The notes under the pieces were generated by a model. The model saw only the letters and a list, made by a program, of their open reading frames with translations. It searched no databases and was not told the DNA's origin. DNA of 43,648 nucleotides from Burkholderiales bacterium (GTDB taxonomy: Bacteria > Pseudomonadota > Gammaproteobacteria > Burkholderiales > Burkholderiaceae_D), in NCBI GenBank assembly GCA_016200845.1, contig JACQDW010000183.1, positions 1 through 43,648 on the forward strand. The letters are read 5' to 3'. The position numbers were made by a program, and so were the translations under genes. This document shows positions 7,709 to 16,070 of the stretch, in pieces (the first letter of the stretch is position 1; every line of letters begins with the position of its first letter).

Positions 7709-9109
7709 ATGAATTTTCCTCCTTTGAATGCTTTACCGCGAGTAGCAGCAGACCCGACACGACGTGGATGGCGGGTTTCTTTGGTGTTGCGTTTGGGTTT
7801 GGTGTTGGCCTTTGTTTCTGTGTTGAGTGCGCTCGGTTTTTTTCTGTTGACGCTGTATTTTCCGGATGCTGGTGCGGGGAATATTTTGGTGGCTGCGGGC
7901 TGTTCTCTTAGTGTGGGTTGGGCTTTATTGCGGTGGCAGATGCGACCTGTGTTGGCCATGTTTCGGGCGATGGGTGGGACGGTGCTCAGCTATCAGGATA
8001 GAGATTTTTCGTTTGGTTTGCACTGGCCGCGGCAAGATGAATTGGCTGAATTGGTCGATGCACATAATCAGCTAGGACAAGTGTTGCGCGAACAACGTCT
8101 GGATTTGGTGCAACGTGAATTGCTGCTCGATAGCATGCTGCAAAACACGCCGGTGGCGATGCTCTTGATCGGCGAACGTGGGTTTGTGGTGTTCGCCAAT
8201 AGTACGGCGCGCCAGTTGTTAAATCATGGCCGTAAATTGGAAGGTCTATCGCTGGAGCAGATTTTGCAGCAAGTTTCACCCTCCTTGCGCGAGGCGATGG
8301 AGCAAAGCGGTGATGGTCTGTTCACGGTTGGAGCGACGCTGCCTGCTGATGAAAGTGACGAAGATGAAATTTATCATTTGTCGCGACGTGGCTTTGTCTT
8401 GAATGGCAGTGAGCATCGTCTATTTATGATTCGTCATTTGACGGTGGAGTTGCGTCGGCAAGAAGTGCAAACCTGGAAGAAAGTGATACGGGTGATCAGC
8501 CACGAGCTCAATAATTCTTTAGCGCCAGTGGCATCGCTGGCGCATTCAGCGGGAGAATTAGTAAGCCGTGGACAGCATGAACGTTTGCCTGAGATTATGA
8601 AAACCATAGAAGAGCGCGCCCAGCATTTGGAAGGCTTTATTCATGGCTATGCGCGTTTTGCAAAATTGCCTTCGCCGCGTTTTGAGACGGTGATGTGGTT
8701 GCCCTTTATCGCTGGTCTGCAGACTCAGGTGCAATTTCAAGTGCGAGGAAAACTGCCTGAGCAAGCGGCGCAATTTGATACAGCGCAAATAGAGCAGGCA
8801 CTACTCAATCTTTTAAAAAACGCAGTGGAGTCGGGATCTTCACCAGAGGAAATTGCGCTGGAAATTAAGCCCATGCAAGAAGGTGTGCGCATAGAAGTGA
8901 GCGATGCCGGCAGCGGTATGAGTGAAACGATTATGGCGAATGCCCTGGTGCCTTTTTATTCGACCAAGCGCCATGGCACCGGCTTGGGCCTGGCCTTGGC
9001 GCGTGAGATTATCGAAGCGCATGGTGGTCGGATCATGCTGAATAATCGTGAGAGCGGCGGCTTGACAGTCAGCTTGATTTTGCCTGAGCGTGTTACTATC
9101 TCGGACTGA
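7709..9109 (+). CDS. Membrane sensor histidine kinase (PAS, HisKA, HATPase)
   Basis: A 466-residue kinase. Two membrane helices lie at about 24-50 and 58-75 with only a short periplasmic loop, so sensing is likely within the membrane or by the cytoplasmic PAS domain (about 140-240). The phosphorylated histidine is His265 in ISHELNN. The ATPase domain has the N box LLNLLKNAVES, G1 DAGSGMS and G2 GTGLGLAL. The layout resembles NtrY-like kinases but with one short loop. It is 25 bases after the response regulator and is its expected partner. A hairpin with a T tract follows the stop, closing the operon. Confidence 0.9.
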   Translation: MNFPPLNALPRVAADPTRRGWRVSLVLRLGLVLAFVSVLSALGFFLLTLYFPDAGAGNILVAAGCSLSVGWALLRWQMRPVLAMFRAMGGTVLSYQDRDFSFGLHWPRQDELAELVDAHNQLGQVLREQRLDLVQRELLLDSMLQNTPVAMLLIGERGFVVFANSTARQLLNHGRKLEGLSLEQILQQVSPSLREAMEQSGDGLFTVGATLPADESDEDEIYHLSRRGFVLNGSEHRLFMIRHLTVELRRQEVQTWKKVIRVISHELNNSLAPVASLAHSAGELVSRGQHERLPEIMKTIEERAQHLEGFIHGYARFAKLPSPRFETVMWLPFIAGLQTQVQFQVRGKLPEQAAQFDTAQIEQALLNLLKNAVESGSSPEEIALEIKPMQEGVRIEVSDAGSGMSETIMANALVPFYSTKRHGTGLGLALAREIIEAHGGRIMLNNRESGGLTVSLILPERVTISD

Positions 9110-9111
9110 TT

Positions 9112-9136
9112 TGCACGCCTAGTGTGCAGTTTTTTC
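9112..9136 (+). terminator. Rho-independent terminator after the two-component genes
   Basis: TGCAC (9112-9116) and GTGCA (9124-9128) pair across a seven-base loop, followed by G and a run of six T. The stem is short, so the terminator is plausible but not strong. Confidence 0.5.
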
Positions 9137-9158
9137 TCTCAACTTCACGAGTATACAA

Positions 9159-9710
9159 ATGGGAAACAGACTTTCTAAAATCGCGACCCGCACTGGGGAT
9201 GCCGGTACCACCGGATTAGGCGATGGTAGCCGTATCGATAAAGATGGCTTGCGGGTACATGCGATGGGCGATGTGGATGAATTAAATTCACATATCGGTG
9301 CTTTGATTTGTGAAGATATTCCTGAGTTAATGAAGCAGGAGTTGTTTTCGATTCAGCATGATTTGTTTGATATGGGCGGCGAATTATGTATCCCCGGTTA
9401 TACCCTGATCACAGAAGCGCAAGTGTTACGTTTAGACGCTCTGCTCGCAAAATACAATGCAGATTTACCACCACTCAAAGATTTTATTTTGCCCGGTGGA
9501 TCACGTGCAGCGGCGATGTCGCATGTCTGTCGCACTGTGTGTCGTCGTGCCGAACGTGCGATTGTCAGTGTAGGAAAAGCCGAGCAAATTAATGAAGCGC
9601 CACGTCAATATATGAATCGCTTGTCGGATTTATTATTTGTGTTGTCGCGCGTATTAAATCGTTATGCAGGCGGCAGCGACATCTTGTGGGAAAAAGAACG
9701 ACAGCGATAA
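9159..9710 (+). CDS. Cob(I)alamin adenosyltransferase, PduO type
   Basis: A 183-residue cytoplasmic enzyme that transfers the adenosyl group of ATP to Co(I) of corrinoids to make coenzyme B12. The N-terminal ATP-binding loop TRTGDAGTTGLGDG, the conserved DVDELNSHIG helix, and the C-terminal RRAERAIV and NRLSDLLFVLSR motifs are those of the PduO family, and the length is normal. No other cobalamin gene is nearby, so it probably serves salvage or a B12-dependent enzyme encoded elsewhere. It is separated from the kinase by a likely terminator and would have its own promoter. Confidence 0.92.
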   Translation: MGNRLSKIATRTGDAGTTGLGDGSRIDKDGLRVHAMGDVDELNSHIGALICEDIPELMKQELFSIQHDLFDMGGELCIPGYTLITEAQVLRLDALLAKYNADLPPLKDFILPGGSRAAAMSHVCRTVCRRAERAIVSVGKAEQINEAPRQYMNRLSDLLFVLSRVLNRYAGGSDILWEKERQR

Positions 9711-9794
9711 TTCTCTCTGGTTTTGCGCTTCCTAATTTGTCTGGCCTGTTCTAAGATGAAGTATCGATGAATGTCATGCAAACGGAGATCCATC

Positions 9795-10349
9795 ATGCCA
9801 AAATGGTTAGAGCAGGCGATCAAGAATGATGTGGAAATTCTTGAAGATGGACAGTGTCAATTATGCGGCTCCGACACTCTGCATGGCATTAGCGAATGCG
9901 TCGCGACCGCGGCGAAACTGGGACATCGTTTAAGCCACGAAAAGGGTGTGCAGCAACAGACGATTTTTTTGTGCGTTGATGCACACGCGCTGCAACATCC
10001 GCAAATTCATGGCCGCTGGAATAATCATTTTCATCTCGCCCGTTTGCATTTAATTGTGCATGAAAAAATCCAGTGGACTTATGATGATTCCGAGATACTC
10101 AACGCGGTTCTTGATGCATATAAAGTGAAGCATGCGCAGGAATTTATTCCCCCACCTGATCTTGCAGGTAAATATTGCCTGACTGTGATTGATGTGGACG
10201 CTTCTCGGACTGAAGAAGAATTTATCGCAATGGTGTGGCAATGGGCGGAGCAAGTTTATGCTGCGCACGCTGCAAGCCACGATGTGGCGCATCGCTTGGC
10301 GAAACAATTCCATCAGCATAAGCCATTGCGACGCGCCAGTGAGAGATGA
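9795..10349 (+). CDS. DUF5946-like protein with an N-terminal CxxC
   Basis: A 184-residue protein starting at ATG 9795, seven bases after GGAGA; an upstream in-frame start at 9771 lacks such a site. It begins with CQLCGS, then an HRLSHEKG segment, and has FLCVDAHALQHPQIHGRW, which resembles the VDAYAxQHP pattern of DUF5946 proteins. Many His and Cys residues suggest a metal site, but no catalytic role is known to me. It has no signal peptide. It lies between the adenosyltransferase and pssA, on the same strand, with an 84-base gap at the start. Family match is from memory of the motif and is moderate. Confidence 0.65.
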   Translation: MPKWLEQAIKNDVEILEDGQCQLCGSDTLHGISECVATAAKLGHRLSHEKGVQQQTIFLCVDAHALQHPQIHGRWNNHFHLARLHLIVHEKIQWTYDDSEILNAVLDAYKVKHAQEFIPPPDLAGKYCLTVIDVDASRTEEEFIAMVWQWAEQVYAAHAASHDVAHRLAKQFHQHKPLRRASER

Positions 10350-10435
10350 GCGTGACTGAAGAAATAGCGGTCGCCTATTGCGCGAAACTGACTTAAGCGC
10401 CATCATCTGGTTTTGTTTGTAACTCTCCCTTTATT

Positions 10436-11824
10436 TTGATTTCTCTGTTTAAAAGACGTCCACCATTGCAGGACTTGGGGGCGCTGTCGCAGATTGCGAT
10501 TGCGCCTGATGCGATCTCTATTTTGACGCAGGCAGCGCAGTATAAAACTGAGTTGTTGCGTTTAATTGCAGGCGCAGAACGGCGCATTTATTTGTGCAGC
10601 TTGTATCTGCAACATGACGAGGCGGGGCAGGAAATTCTTTCTGCTTTGTATGCCGCCAAAAAACGAAATCCTGATCTGGATATCCGTATTTTTGTTGACT
10701 GGCATCGTGCGCAACGTGGTTTGATAGGCGAGCAAAAAATACCGGGTAAAGTCGCGGGGAATGCGGCGTGGTATCAGGCGCAAAGTGCAGAGCATGATTG
10801 GGTGATTCCCGTGTATGGCGTGCCAGTGCAAACGCGAGAATTATTCGGTGTCTTGCATTTGAAAGGCTTTGTGATTGATGACACCGTGCTGTATAGCGGT
10901 GCCAGTTTGAATAACGTCTATTTGCATCAGTGCGATAAATATAGGCACGATCGTTATTGGCTGCTGCGCAGCGCGGCTTTGGCTAACAATCTGGTGCAAT
11001 GGATGCAGACGCAGCTATTGTCGTCAAATGCGGTGTATCGTGCAGTGTATCGTTTAGATGCGGTAGAAATCCCAAAGACGCGGCATATACGTTCTGAAAT
11101 ACGTGCCTTTCGCGAGCGCTTGAAATCGTCGGAAATTCCACTCTCGTCGGACACCATCGCACAGACGCAACATTTGTGCGTGAGCCATGTGATCGGTGTC
11201 GGCAATGATACGCGCAATCGTTTAAATCGTAGCTTGTGCCAATTGCTGGCAGCAGCGCAACAGCAGATCACGATTTGCACACCGTATTTTAATTTTCCAC
11301 TGGCGATTACCAGAGAGATTAATCGTGCATTGAAGCGCGGCGTCCGCGTGTCGGTGATCGTCGGGGATAAAACTGCCAATGATTTTTATATCTCCCCTGA
11401 TTTGCCTTTTAAGGCGATAGGCAGTTTGCCTTATCTCTACGAAATGAATCTGCGACGCTTCGCAAAAAAGCATCAGGCACACATTGCATCGGGTGCGCTG
11501 CGACTCCATTTGTGGAAAGACGGCGACAATTCGTATCACTTAAAAGGGATGTGGATTGATGATTTGTATACGCTGGTGACCGGAAATAATTTGAACCCGC
11601 GCGCCTTCCGTTTAGATTTGGAAAACGCCTTGTTGTTTACAGATCCACGCGGTGAATTATTGGTGCAACGTGAAGCAGAGCTGCGCAGCATTTATACGCA
11701 TACCCAAGTCTTGCAACACTATCGCGAGATCGAACGCTTACAGGATTATCCGCCTAAGGTCAGACAATTGTTAAGTCGCTTGAGCCGGGTGCGACTGGAT
11801 AGACTGGCGTATCGGGTGTTGTGA
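10436..11824 (+). CDS. pssA: CDP-diacylglycerol-serine O-phosphatidyltransferase, PLD type
   Basis: A 462-residue homologue of Escherichia coli PssA, which makes phosphatidylserine from CDP-diacylglycerol and serine, the precursor of phosphatidylethanolamine. It has two HKD motifs of the phospholipase D superfamily: HLKGFVIDD and HLKGMWIDD. Collinear stretches include VDWHRAQRG, VYGVP, YSGASLN, GDKTANDFYI and TGNNLNPRA. The start is set by similarity to a TTG at 10436 (MISLFKRR against MLSKFKRN in E. coli). No clear ribosome site precedes it, so expression may be weak or the start may be another rare codon such as ATT 10433. The protein is peripheral to the membrane. A strong terminator follows. 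Confidence 0.95.
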   Translation: MISLFKRRPPLQDLGALSQIAIAPDAISILTQAAQYKTELLRLIAGAERRIYLCSLYLQHDEAGQEILSALYAAKKRNPDLDIRIFVDWHRAQRGLIGEQKIPGKVAGNAAWYQAQSAEHDWVIPVYGVPVQTRELFGVLHLKGFVIDDTVLYSGASLNNVYLHQCDKYRHDRYWLLRSAALANNLVQWMQTQLLSSNAVYRAVYRLDAVEIPKTRHIRSEIRAFRERLKSSEIPLSSDTIAQTQHLCVSHVIGVGNDTRNRLNRSLCQLLAAAQQQITICTPYFNFPLAITREINRALKRGVRVSVIVGDKTANDFYISPDLPFKAIGSLPYLYEMNLRRFAKKHQAHIASGALRLHLWKDGDNSYHLKGMWIDDLYTLVTGNNLNPRAFRLDLENALLFTDPRGELLVQREAELRSIYTHTQVLQHYREIERLQDYPPKVRQLLSRLSRVRLDRLAYRVL

Positions 11825-11830
11825 CGATAA

Positions 11831-11859
11831 AAAAAGGGAGTCCGAAAACTCCCTTTTTC
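11831..11859. terminator. Bidirectional terminator between pssA and arginase
   Basis: An A-rich run, GGGAGT, CCGAAA, ACTCCC and a T-rich run form a symmetric hairpin with U tracts on both strands. It ends pssA on the plus strand and the arginase gene on the minus strand, which converge here. Confidence 0.85.
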
Positions 11860-11862
11860 TAT

Positions 11863-12783
11863 TTATTTGCCCGCCATTCGCACCAGCGTTGATTTACCAA
11901 ACAAGCTCTCGATCAGATCAACCGCTAAGGTCGCCGTTTGATTGCGTAAATCCAAGGCTGGATTTAATTCGACGATATCGATAGAAGACAAGCGGCCTGT
12001 GTCGGCGATCATTTCCATACACAATTGCGCTTCGCGATATGTCGGGCCACCGAGAACAGCAGTGCCTACACCTGGTGCGATATCGGGATCGAGACAATCG
12101 AGATCAAAGCTGACGTGCAAATGGGTGTTGTCATCGACGCCTTCCAGTGCTTTTAACATTACCGCGCGCATGCCGTGTTCGTCGATATAGCGCATATCAA
12201 ACACGGGAATGCCCAGATCGTGAATGAATTGACGCTCGCCATCATCTACGCTGCGGATACCAATTTGACGTATCTCATCAGGCTGCATTGCAGGGGTATA
12301 GCCGCCATAGGCGATTAATTGCTCGGGTCCATGACCCATCAGGCACGCGACTGGCATACCGTGGATGTTGCCAGTGGGGCTGATGGTGGAGAGGTTGCTG
12401 TCTGCATGCGCGTCAAACCAAAGTACGCGCAATTTTTTTCCAGTTTCTTTGCAATGCTTGGCAACTGCACTGATCGAGCCTATCGCCAGGCAATGATCAC
12501 CGCCCAACATCATAGGTAATTGCCCTTGAGTCAGTGCGCTGTGCACTTCGTTGTAGACCGCCTGATTCCAATCGATGGCTTCGTTCAAGTGACGCAAACC
12601 ATTAACTGGCGCTTGCCATGGATTTGCCGGACCATGCAAATTGCCATGATCGATGACGTTCAGATTGCGCGCTTCTAAGGCTTGCACTAAACCTGCTACG
12701 CGCAAGGCATCTGGACCCATGCCCGCACCTTTGACACTGGCGCCAACATCGGTAGGGGCACCAATCAGGGAAACTGTTTTCAT
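11863..12783 (-). CDS. rocF: Arginase
   Basis: A 306-residue manganese enzyme that hydrolyses arginine to ornithine and urea. All metal ligands are visible: His97 in GGDHCLA, Asp124, His126 and Asp128 in DAHADSN, and the two Asp of SFDLDCLDPD. NIHGMP is the substrate loop. Length and motifs match bacterial RocF arginases better than agmatinases. The gene is divergent from an AsnC/Lrp-family regulator with a 16-bp inverted repeat between them. A TATAAT on the minus strand at 12889-12894 could be its -10 element. Likely role: arginine catabolism as a nitrogen source. Confidence 0.93.
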   Translation of the reverse strand: MKTVSLIGAPTDVGASVKGAGMGPDALRVAGLVQALEARNLNVIDHGNLHGPANPWQAPVNGLRHLNEAIDWNQAVYNEVHSALTQGQLPMMLGGDHCLAIGSISAVAKHCKETGKKLRVLWFDAHADSNLSTISPTGNIHGMPVACLMGHGPEQLIAYGGYTPAMQPDEIRQIGIRSVDDGERQFIHDLGIPVFDMRYIDEHGMRAVMLKALEGVDDNTHLHVSFDLDCLDPDIAPGVGTAVLGGPTYREAQLCMEMIADTGRLSSIDIVELNPALDLRNQTATLAVDLIESLFGKSTLVRMAGK

Positions 12784-12931
12784 TTTTTTGACTTTCTATT
12801 TTGGTTATCTGGGAGCGCTTTGCTCTTGCGGGCGCCATGATAGTGGATTTCCCTGGCGCTTAGTTTGTTTGCTCGGTCAAACGCAGAAATTATAGCCATT
12901 TGCAGGTAAATTTGATTTCTTAATGATGGCG

Positions 12932-12937
12932 TATAAT
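12932..12937 (+). promoter_or_regulatory. Probable -10 element of the AsnC-family gene
   Basis: A perfect TATAAT lies five to ten bases upstream of the left arm of the inverted repeat. The -35 candidate TTGATT (12912-12917) is too close (14 bases) for an ideal promoter. Transcription would start inside the repeat's left arm, which fits autorepression. Confidence 0.45.
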
Positions 12938-12940
12938 CGT

Positions 12941-12997
12941 ATTTTATGAAATTTAATGTCTTGCTAATTTGTTTTCTGTGGTTAAATTTCATAAAAT
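12941..12997. promoter_or_regulatory. 16-bp perfect inverted repeat, likely AsnC/Lrp operator
   Basis: ATTTTATGAAATTTAA (12941-12956) is repeated exactly in inverted form at 12982-12997 with 25 bases between. Centre-to-centre spacing is about 41 bases, or four helical turns, suited to a Lrp-type octamer or tetramer that touches both arms on one face. It lies between arginase and the AsnC/Lrp gene and is the natural operator for both. A role as a terminator is unlikely because no gene ends here. Confidence 0.7.
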
Positions 12998-13033
12998 TAG
13001 ATCTGTGTAAAATTTATGGATGGTGAGGCGAAG

Positions 13034-13489
13034 ATGGATAGCTATGACCGCAATATTCTGCGTCATTTGCAACAAGATGGACGCATCAGCAATTTGCAAT
13101 TGGCCGAGAAAATTCATTTATCGCCACCGCAAACCTTGCGACGGGTACGCGCGCTAGAAGAAAACAAAGTGATACGCGGCTATGCAGCGCAAGTGGCGCC
13201 GGACGCGGTGGGTCTGGGCGTGATGGCATTTGTTTGCTTGTCTTTGGACAGAGATCAGTTTCGCAATGTGCGCGAGGTTGAAAAGCGCCTGATGGCGTTT
13301 CCCGATATCGTCGAATGTCACACGATTTCAGGTGACTTCGATTATTTGCTCAAAGTCGTGGCTGGCGATTTGAAGGCACTCTCGCTGTTCTTAACGGATC
13401 GATTAATGCAGGTACAAGGCGTGGGAAATTTGCGTTCTATGATCTGCATGGAAGAGATTATGCCAGTGAGTGGTTTGCCGATAGAGTGA
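13034..13489 (+). CDS. Lrp/AsnC-family transcriptional regulator
   Basis: A 151-residue regulator with an N-terminal winged helix (LRHLQQDGRISNLQLAE, recognition helix around LSPPQTLRRV) and a C-terminal RAM ligand-binding domain with the SGDFDYLLKV motif. These proteins bind an amino acid at dimer interfaces of an octamer. I chose ATG 13034 because GAGG lies five bases upstream; ATG 13016 would add six residues. Position and operator suggest it controls rocF in response to arginine or ornithine, and itself. Confidence 0.88.
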   Translation: MDSYDRNILRHLQQDGRISNLQLAEKIHLSPPQTLRRVRALEENKVIRGYAAQVAPDAVGLGVMAFVCLSLDRDQFRNVREVEKRLMAFPDIVECHTISGDFDYLLKVVAGDLKALSLFLTDRLMQVQGVGNLRSMICMEEIMPVSGLPIE

Positions 13490-13628
13490 GTTTTGATAAT
13501 TCAGCCTGTCACAATTTTGACGCAAGCGTGAAATTAAACTTACTTGTCTTGCTGCTATCGGGGTAAAATATTTTTGTTAGCCGTTCGTCTTCAGAACGAA
13601 ATTGTTCAATCCACTTTGAAGGTTAGTT

Positions 13629-14222
13629 ATGTCAAAAATTGCGTCGAAAATGATGTCGAAAAAAACTCTGTTGGCGGTGGCCTTGGTCTTGGGTAGTGCT
13701 GTGATTAGCGCTCAAGCTAGTGCAGAATCTTACTTTGGTGGCTCGGTTGGCCGTACTAATTGGGATTTTGACTGTGCAGGTGCTACGCATTGTCAGAAAT
13801 CCGCTGGCTCTTGGAAGCTGTATGGTGGCAACGATTTTTCTCCCTACTTTGCAGTCGAAGGTAGCTATATTTACATGAATGAAGTGAGCGTCAACGTTGG
13901 AACCGTTGGTATCAATTTTAATGCTCGTGGAGGTGATGTCGCTGCCGTGGTGAAGACCCCAGCATGGAAAGGCTTACATGGCTTTGCAAAATTGGGTGGC
14001 GTATTTATGAAAGGCGAAATTATCGCGGCGGTTGGTGGTGTTTCTGGATCTGAAGCACATTATTCCGCGCAGCCCTTGGTCGGTTTTGGCGGCGTCTATC
14101 AACTGGATCAGAAATTATCAGTGCGTTTGGAATTAGATACGCGCAAAGTTAAAATTTCCCATGTCGCTGACACGACCTATAACGTGAGAAATTTCTCTAT
14201 CGGTGTGCAATCTGTGTTTTGA
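13629..14222 (+). CDS. Outer-membrane beta-barrel protein (OmpA/OmpW-like small porin fold)
   Basis: A 197-residue exported protein. Residues 1-32 form a signal peptide with several lysines, a hydrophobic core and cleavage after AQASA. The mature part alternates polar and hydrophobic residues in short strands rich in Gly, Tyr and aromatic residues (YFGGSVGRTNW, VEGSYIYMNEV, GFAKLGGVFMK, VGFGGVYQL) and ends in phenylalanine, the BAM recognition signal. Two cysteines in FDCAGATHCQ could form a loop disulfide. The size fits an eight-stranded barrel. No peptidoglycan-binding domain is present. Function unknown. Confidence 0.75.
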   Translation: MSKIASKMMSKKTLLAVALVLGSAVISAQASAESYFGGSVGRTNWDFDCAGATHCQKSAGSWKLYGGNDFSPYFAVEGSYIYMNEVSVNVGTVGINFNARGGDVAAVVKTPAWKGLHGFAKLGGVFMKGEIIAAVGGVSGSEAHYSAQPLVGFGGVYQLDQKLSVRLELDTRKVKISHVADTTYNVRNFSIGVQSVF

Positions 14223-14233
14223 TTTAATGCACT

Positions 14234-14289
14234 AGCAGCCTGTAGGACTTAGGTTTGCAGCCGATAACTCCTAAGTCCTACGGGCTGTT
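14234..14289. repeat. Long hairpin between convergent genes
   Basis: Twenty bases at 14234-14253 pair with 14270-14289 with one mismatch, across a 16-base loop. There is no strong T tract on either side. It lies between the barrel protein gene (plus) and the toxin gene (minus), so it may stop both transcripts. The arms carry GTAGGACTTA, a sequence close to the ends of the two larger extragenic repeats at 22329 and 35100. Confidence 0.65.
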
Positions 14290-14330
14290 AGCTAAATCTG
14301 GCATAGGGGAGATTTTAAGCAGTCTATTTT

Positions 14331-14672
14331 TTATTCGTCGCGTGTTTCCAGCGCCAACCATGCTGGAATGTCCCGGTGTTGATGCAGCACGCGCCAGATA
14401 TCAATACAGTCGCTTTTCTCTCGATAGAAAATAAAATAGGGGAAGTGTTTGCACGGCCAGCAACGTAGTTCGGGTAAATCGAGGGTGTGGGCGTAACGAG
14501 GTGAGCCAGATTCAGGATAAAGTTGAATATGCCTGATCGCAGCTTCCAATTCGTCGATGAATTTAAGAGCTGCATTGGCGGCATCTTGTTCCAGATAATA
14601 CGCAATGATATTTTCAATATCTGTGTCCGCATGTGCGCGGCGATAGGCGGGTTTTGGTTGGCGAGAGCTCAC
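14331..14672 (-). CDS. ParE/RelE-superfamily toxin
   Basis: A 113-residue protein of the ParE-like toxin fold: YRRAHADTDIENIIAYY forms the first helix pair, followed by ALKFIDELEAAI, then PELRCWPCKHFPYFIFYRE, the core strand pattern of ParE, and IDIWRVLHQHRDIP at the C terminus. ParE toxins block DNA gyrase, while related RelE toxins cut mRNA; the residues for ribonuclease activity are not evident, so ParE is favoured. It starts at GTG 14672, overlapping the antitoxin stop (GTGA), which gives translational coupling. Confidence 0.85.
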   Translation of the reverse strand: MSSRQPKPAYRRAHADTDIENIIAYYLEQDAANAALKFIDELEAAIRHIQLYPESGSPRYAHTLDLPELRCWPCKHFPYFIFYREKSDCIDIWRVLHQHRDIPAWLALETRDE

Positions 14673-14947
14673 TTCTTGTTTTTTTGCTTCAGCGCGGATG
14701 AGCGCAATTGATCGAAATAATGTTGATCAAACTTTCCGGCTACTTCTGAGTTTGCACCTTCCAGCAACAGCTTGCGTAATTGTTGACGGCTTTGCTCTTT
14801 GCGAATGAGATCGCGCACATACTCGCTGGACGTGCCATAGCTGCCCTGTGATACTTGGGTATCAACAAAGTCTTTTAGTGCTTCTGGTAGGGAAATGTTC
14901 ATGGTGCTCATGTCTGCCATCTTAGGTCGCTTGGCAAAATTTGGCAA
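14669..14947 (-). CDS. ParD-type antitoxin
   Basis: A 92-residue antitoxin. The N-terminal part MSTMNISLPEALKDFVD is the ribbon of a ribbon-helix-helix DNA-binding domain, SSEYVRDLIRKEQ is its last helix, and the acidic-to-basic tail wraps the toxin. GAGGAGAGG at about 14956-14964, seven to nine bases upstream of a TTG at 14947, supports that start; internal ATGs at 14920 and 14911 would give the more usual ParD length. It precedes and overlaps the toxin gene, the normal order. ParD usually represses its own promoter. Confidence 0.85.
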   Translation of the reverse strand: MPNFAKRPKMADMSTMNISLPEALKDFVDTQVSQGSYGTSSEYVRDLIRKEQSRQQLRKLLLEGANSEVAGKFDQHYFDQLRSSALKQKNKK

Positions 14948-15023
14948 GAAGTTCCTCTCCTCAGTGAGACCCTAAAACGGTAGAATAACGCCCTTTCCCC
15001 TGACGATTTCACAGCGAGCCATC

Positions 15024-16070
15024 ATGACTTCTAGCGCCCTCCCAAAACTGACCATCACCCGCCCAGACGATTGGCATCTCCATTTGCGCGATGGTGACGC
15101 TATGACGACGGTGTTGCCGCATACCGCGGCGCAGTTTGCGCGGGCGATAGTGATGCCGAATTTGAAGCCACCTGTGACTACAACTGAACAAGCAGCGGCG
15201 TATCGTCAGCGCATTTTGGCGGCCTTGCCGGATGGGATGTTGTTTGAGCCTTTGATGACTCTGTATCTGACCGATAACACGCCGCCTGATGAAATTCGTC
15301 GTGCCAAAGATAGCGGGTTTGTGCATGCGGTGAAGTTGTATCCGGCGGGAGCAACCACTAACTCGGATGCGGGTGTGACGGATTTGCGCAAGTGCTATAA
15401 AACGCTGGAAGTGATGCAAGAAGTGGGCATGCCGTTTTTGGTGCATGGTGAAGTGACTAATCCCGAGATCGATTTATTTGATCGTGAAGCGGTGTTCATC
15501 GAGACTGTGATGCAGCCATTGCGTGCCGATATGCCAGAGCTGCGCGTAGTGTTTGAGCACATCACAACCAGCGAGGCCGCCGCGTATGTGGCCGAGGCCA
15601 CGGGTCCGATTGCTGCGACCATCACGGCGCATCATCTGCTGTATAACCGCAATGAGATTTTTAAGGGTGGCATACGTCCGCATTATTATTGTTTGCCCGT
15701 GTTAAAGCGCGAGACGCATCGCCTTGCCTTGGTGAAGGCCGCGACCTCAGGCAATCCGCGGTTTTTCCTCGGCACTGATTCGGCGCCGCATGCCAAAGGT
15801 GTCAAAGAACATGCTTGTGGCTGTGCTGGTTGCTATACCGCCTTGCACGCGATGGAGTTGTATGCGCAAGCCTTTGATCAGGTGGGTGCACTCGACAAGT
15901 TGGAAGGCTTCGCGAGTTTTTATGGACCTGATTTTTATCGCTTACCGCGCAATACCTCCACACTGACTATGAAGCGCGAAGCTTGGACTTTGCCTGCTGA
16001 GTTGAGTTATTTGGACGGCAGCCTAGTACCCTTGAATGGCGGCGAAGTGATGCAATGGAAAGCGGTGTAA
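15024..16070 (+). CDS. pyrC: Dihydroorotase, class II
   Basis: A 348-residue zinc enzyme of pyrimidine synthesis that closes carbamoyl aspartate to dihydroorotate. Metal ligands visible: His18 and His20 in [10 protein letters not shown], Lys104 in VKLYPAGA (carboxylated in the family), the His of LVHGEV, the His of AHHLLYN and the catalytic Asp in GTDSAPH. Length equals E. coli PyrC (348). Start ATG 15024. The DUF3025 gene begins within its stop codon (TAATG), so the two are cotranscribed. Confidence 0.97.
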   Translation: MTSSALPKLTITRPDDWHLHLRDGDAMTTVLPHTAAQFARAIVMPNLKPPVTTTEQAAAYRQRILAALPDGMLFEPLMTLYLTDNTPPDEIRRAKDSGFVHAVKLYPAGATTNSDAGVTDLRKCYKTLEVMQEVGMPFLVHGEVTNPEIDLFDREAVFIETVMQPLRADMPELRVVFEHITTSEAAAYVAEATGPIAATITAHHLLYNRNEIFKGGIRPHYYCLPVLKRETHRLALVKAATSGNPRFFLGTDSAPHAKGVKEHACGCAGCYTALHAMELYAQAFDQVGALDKLEGFASFYGPDFYRLPRNTSTLTMKREAWTLPAELSYLDGSLVPLNGGEVMQWKAV

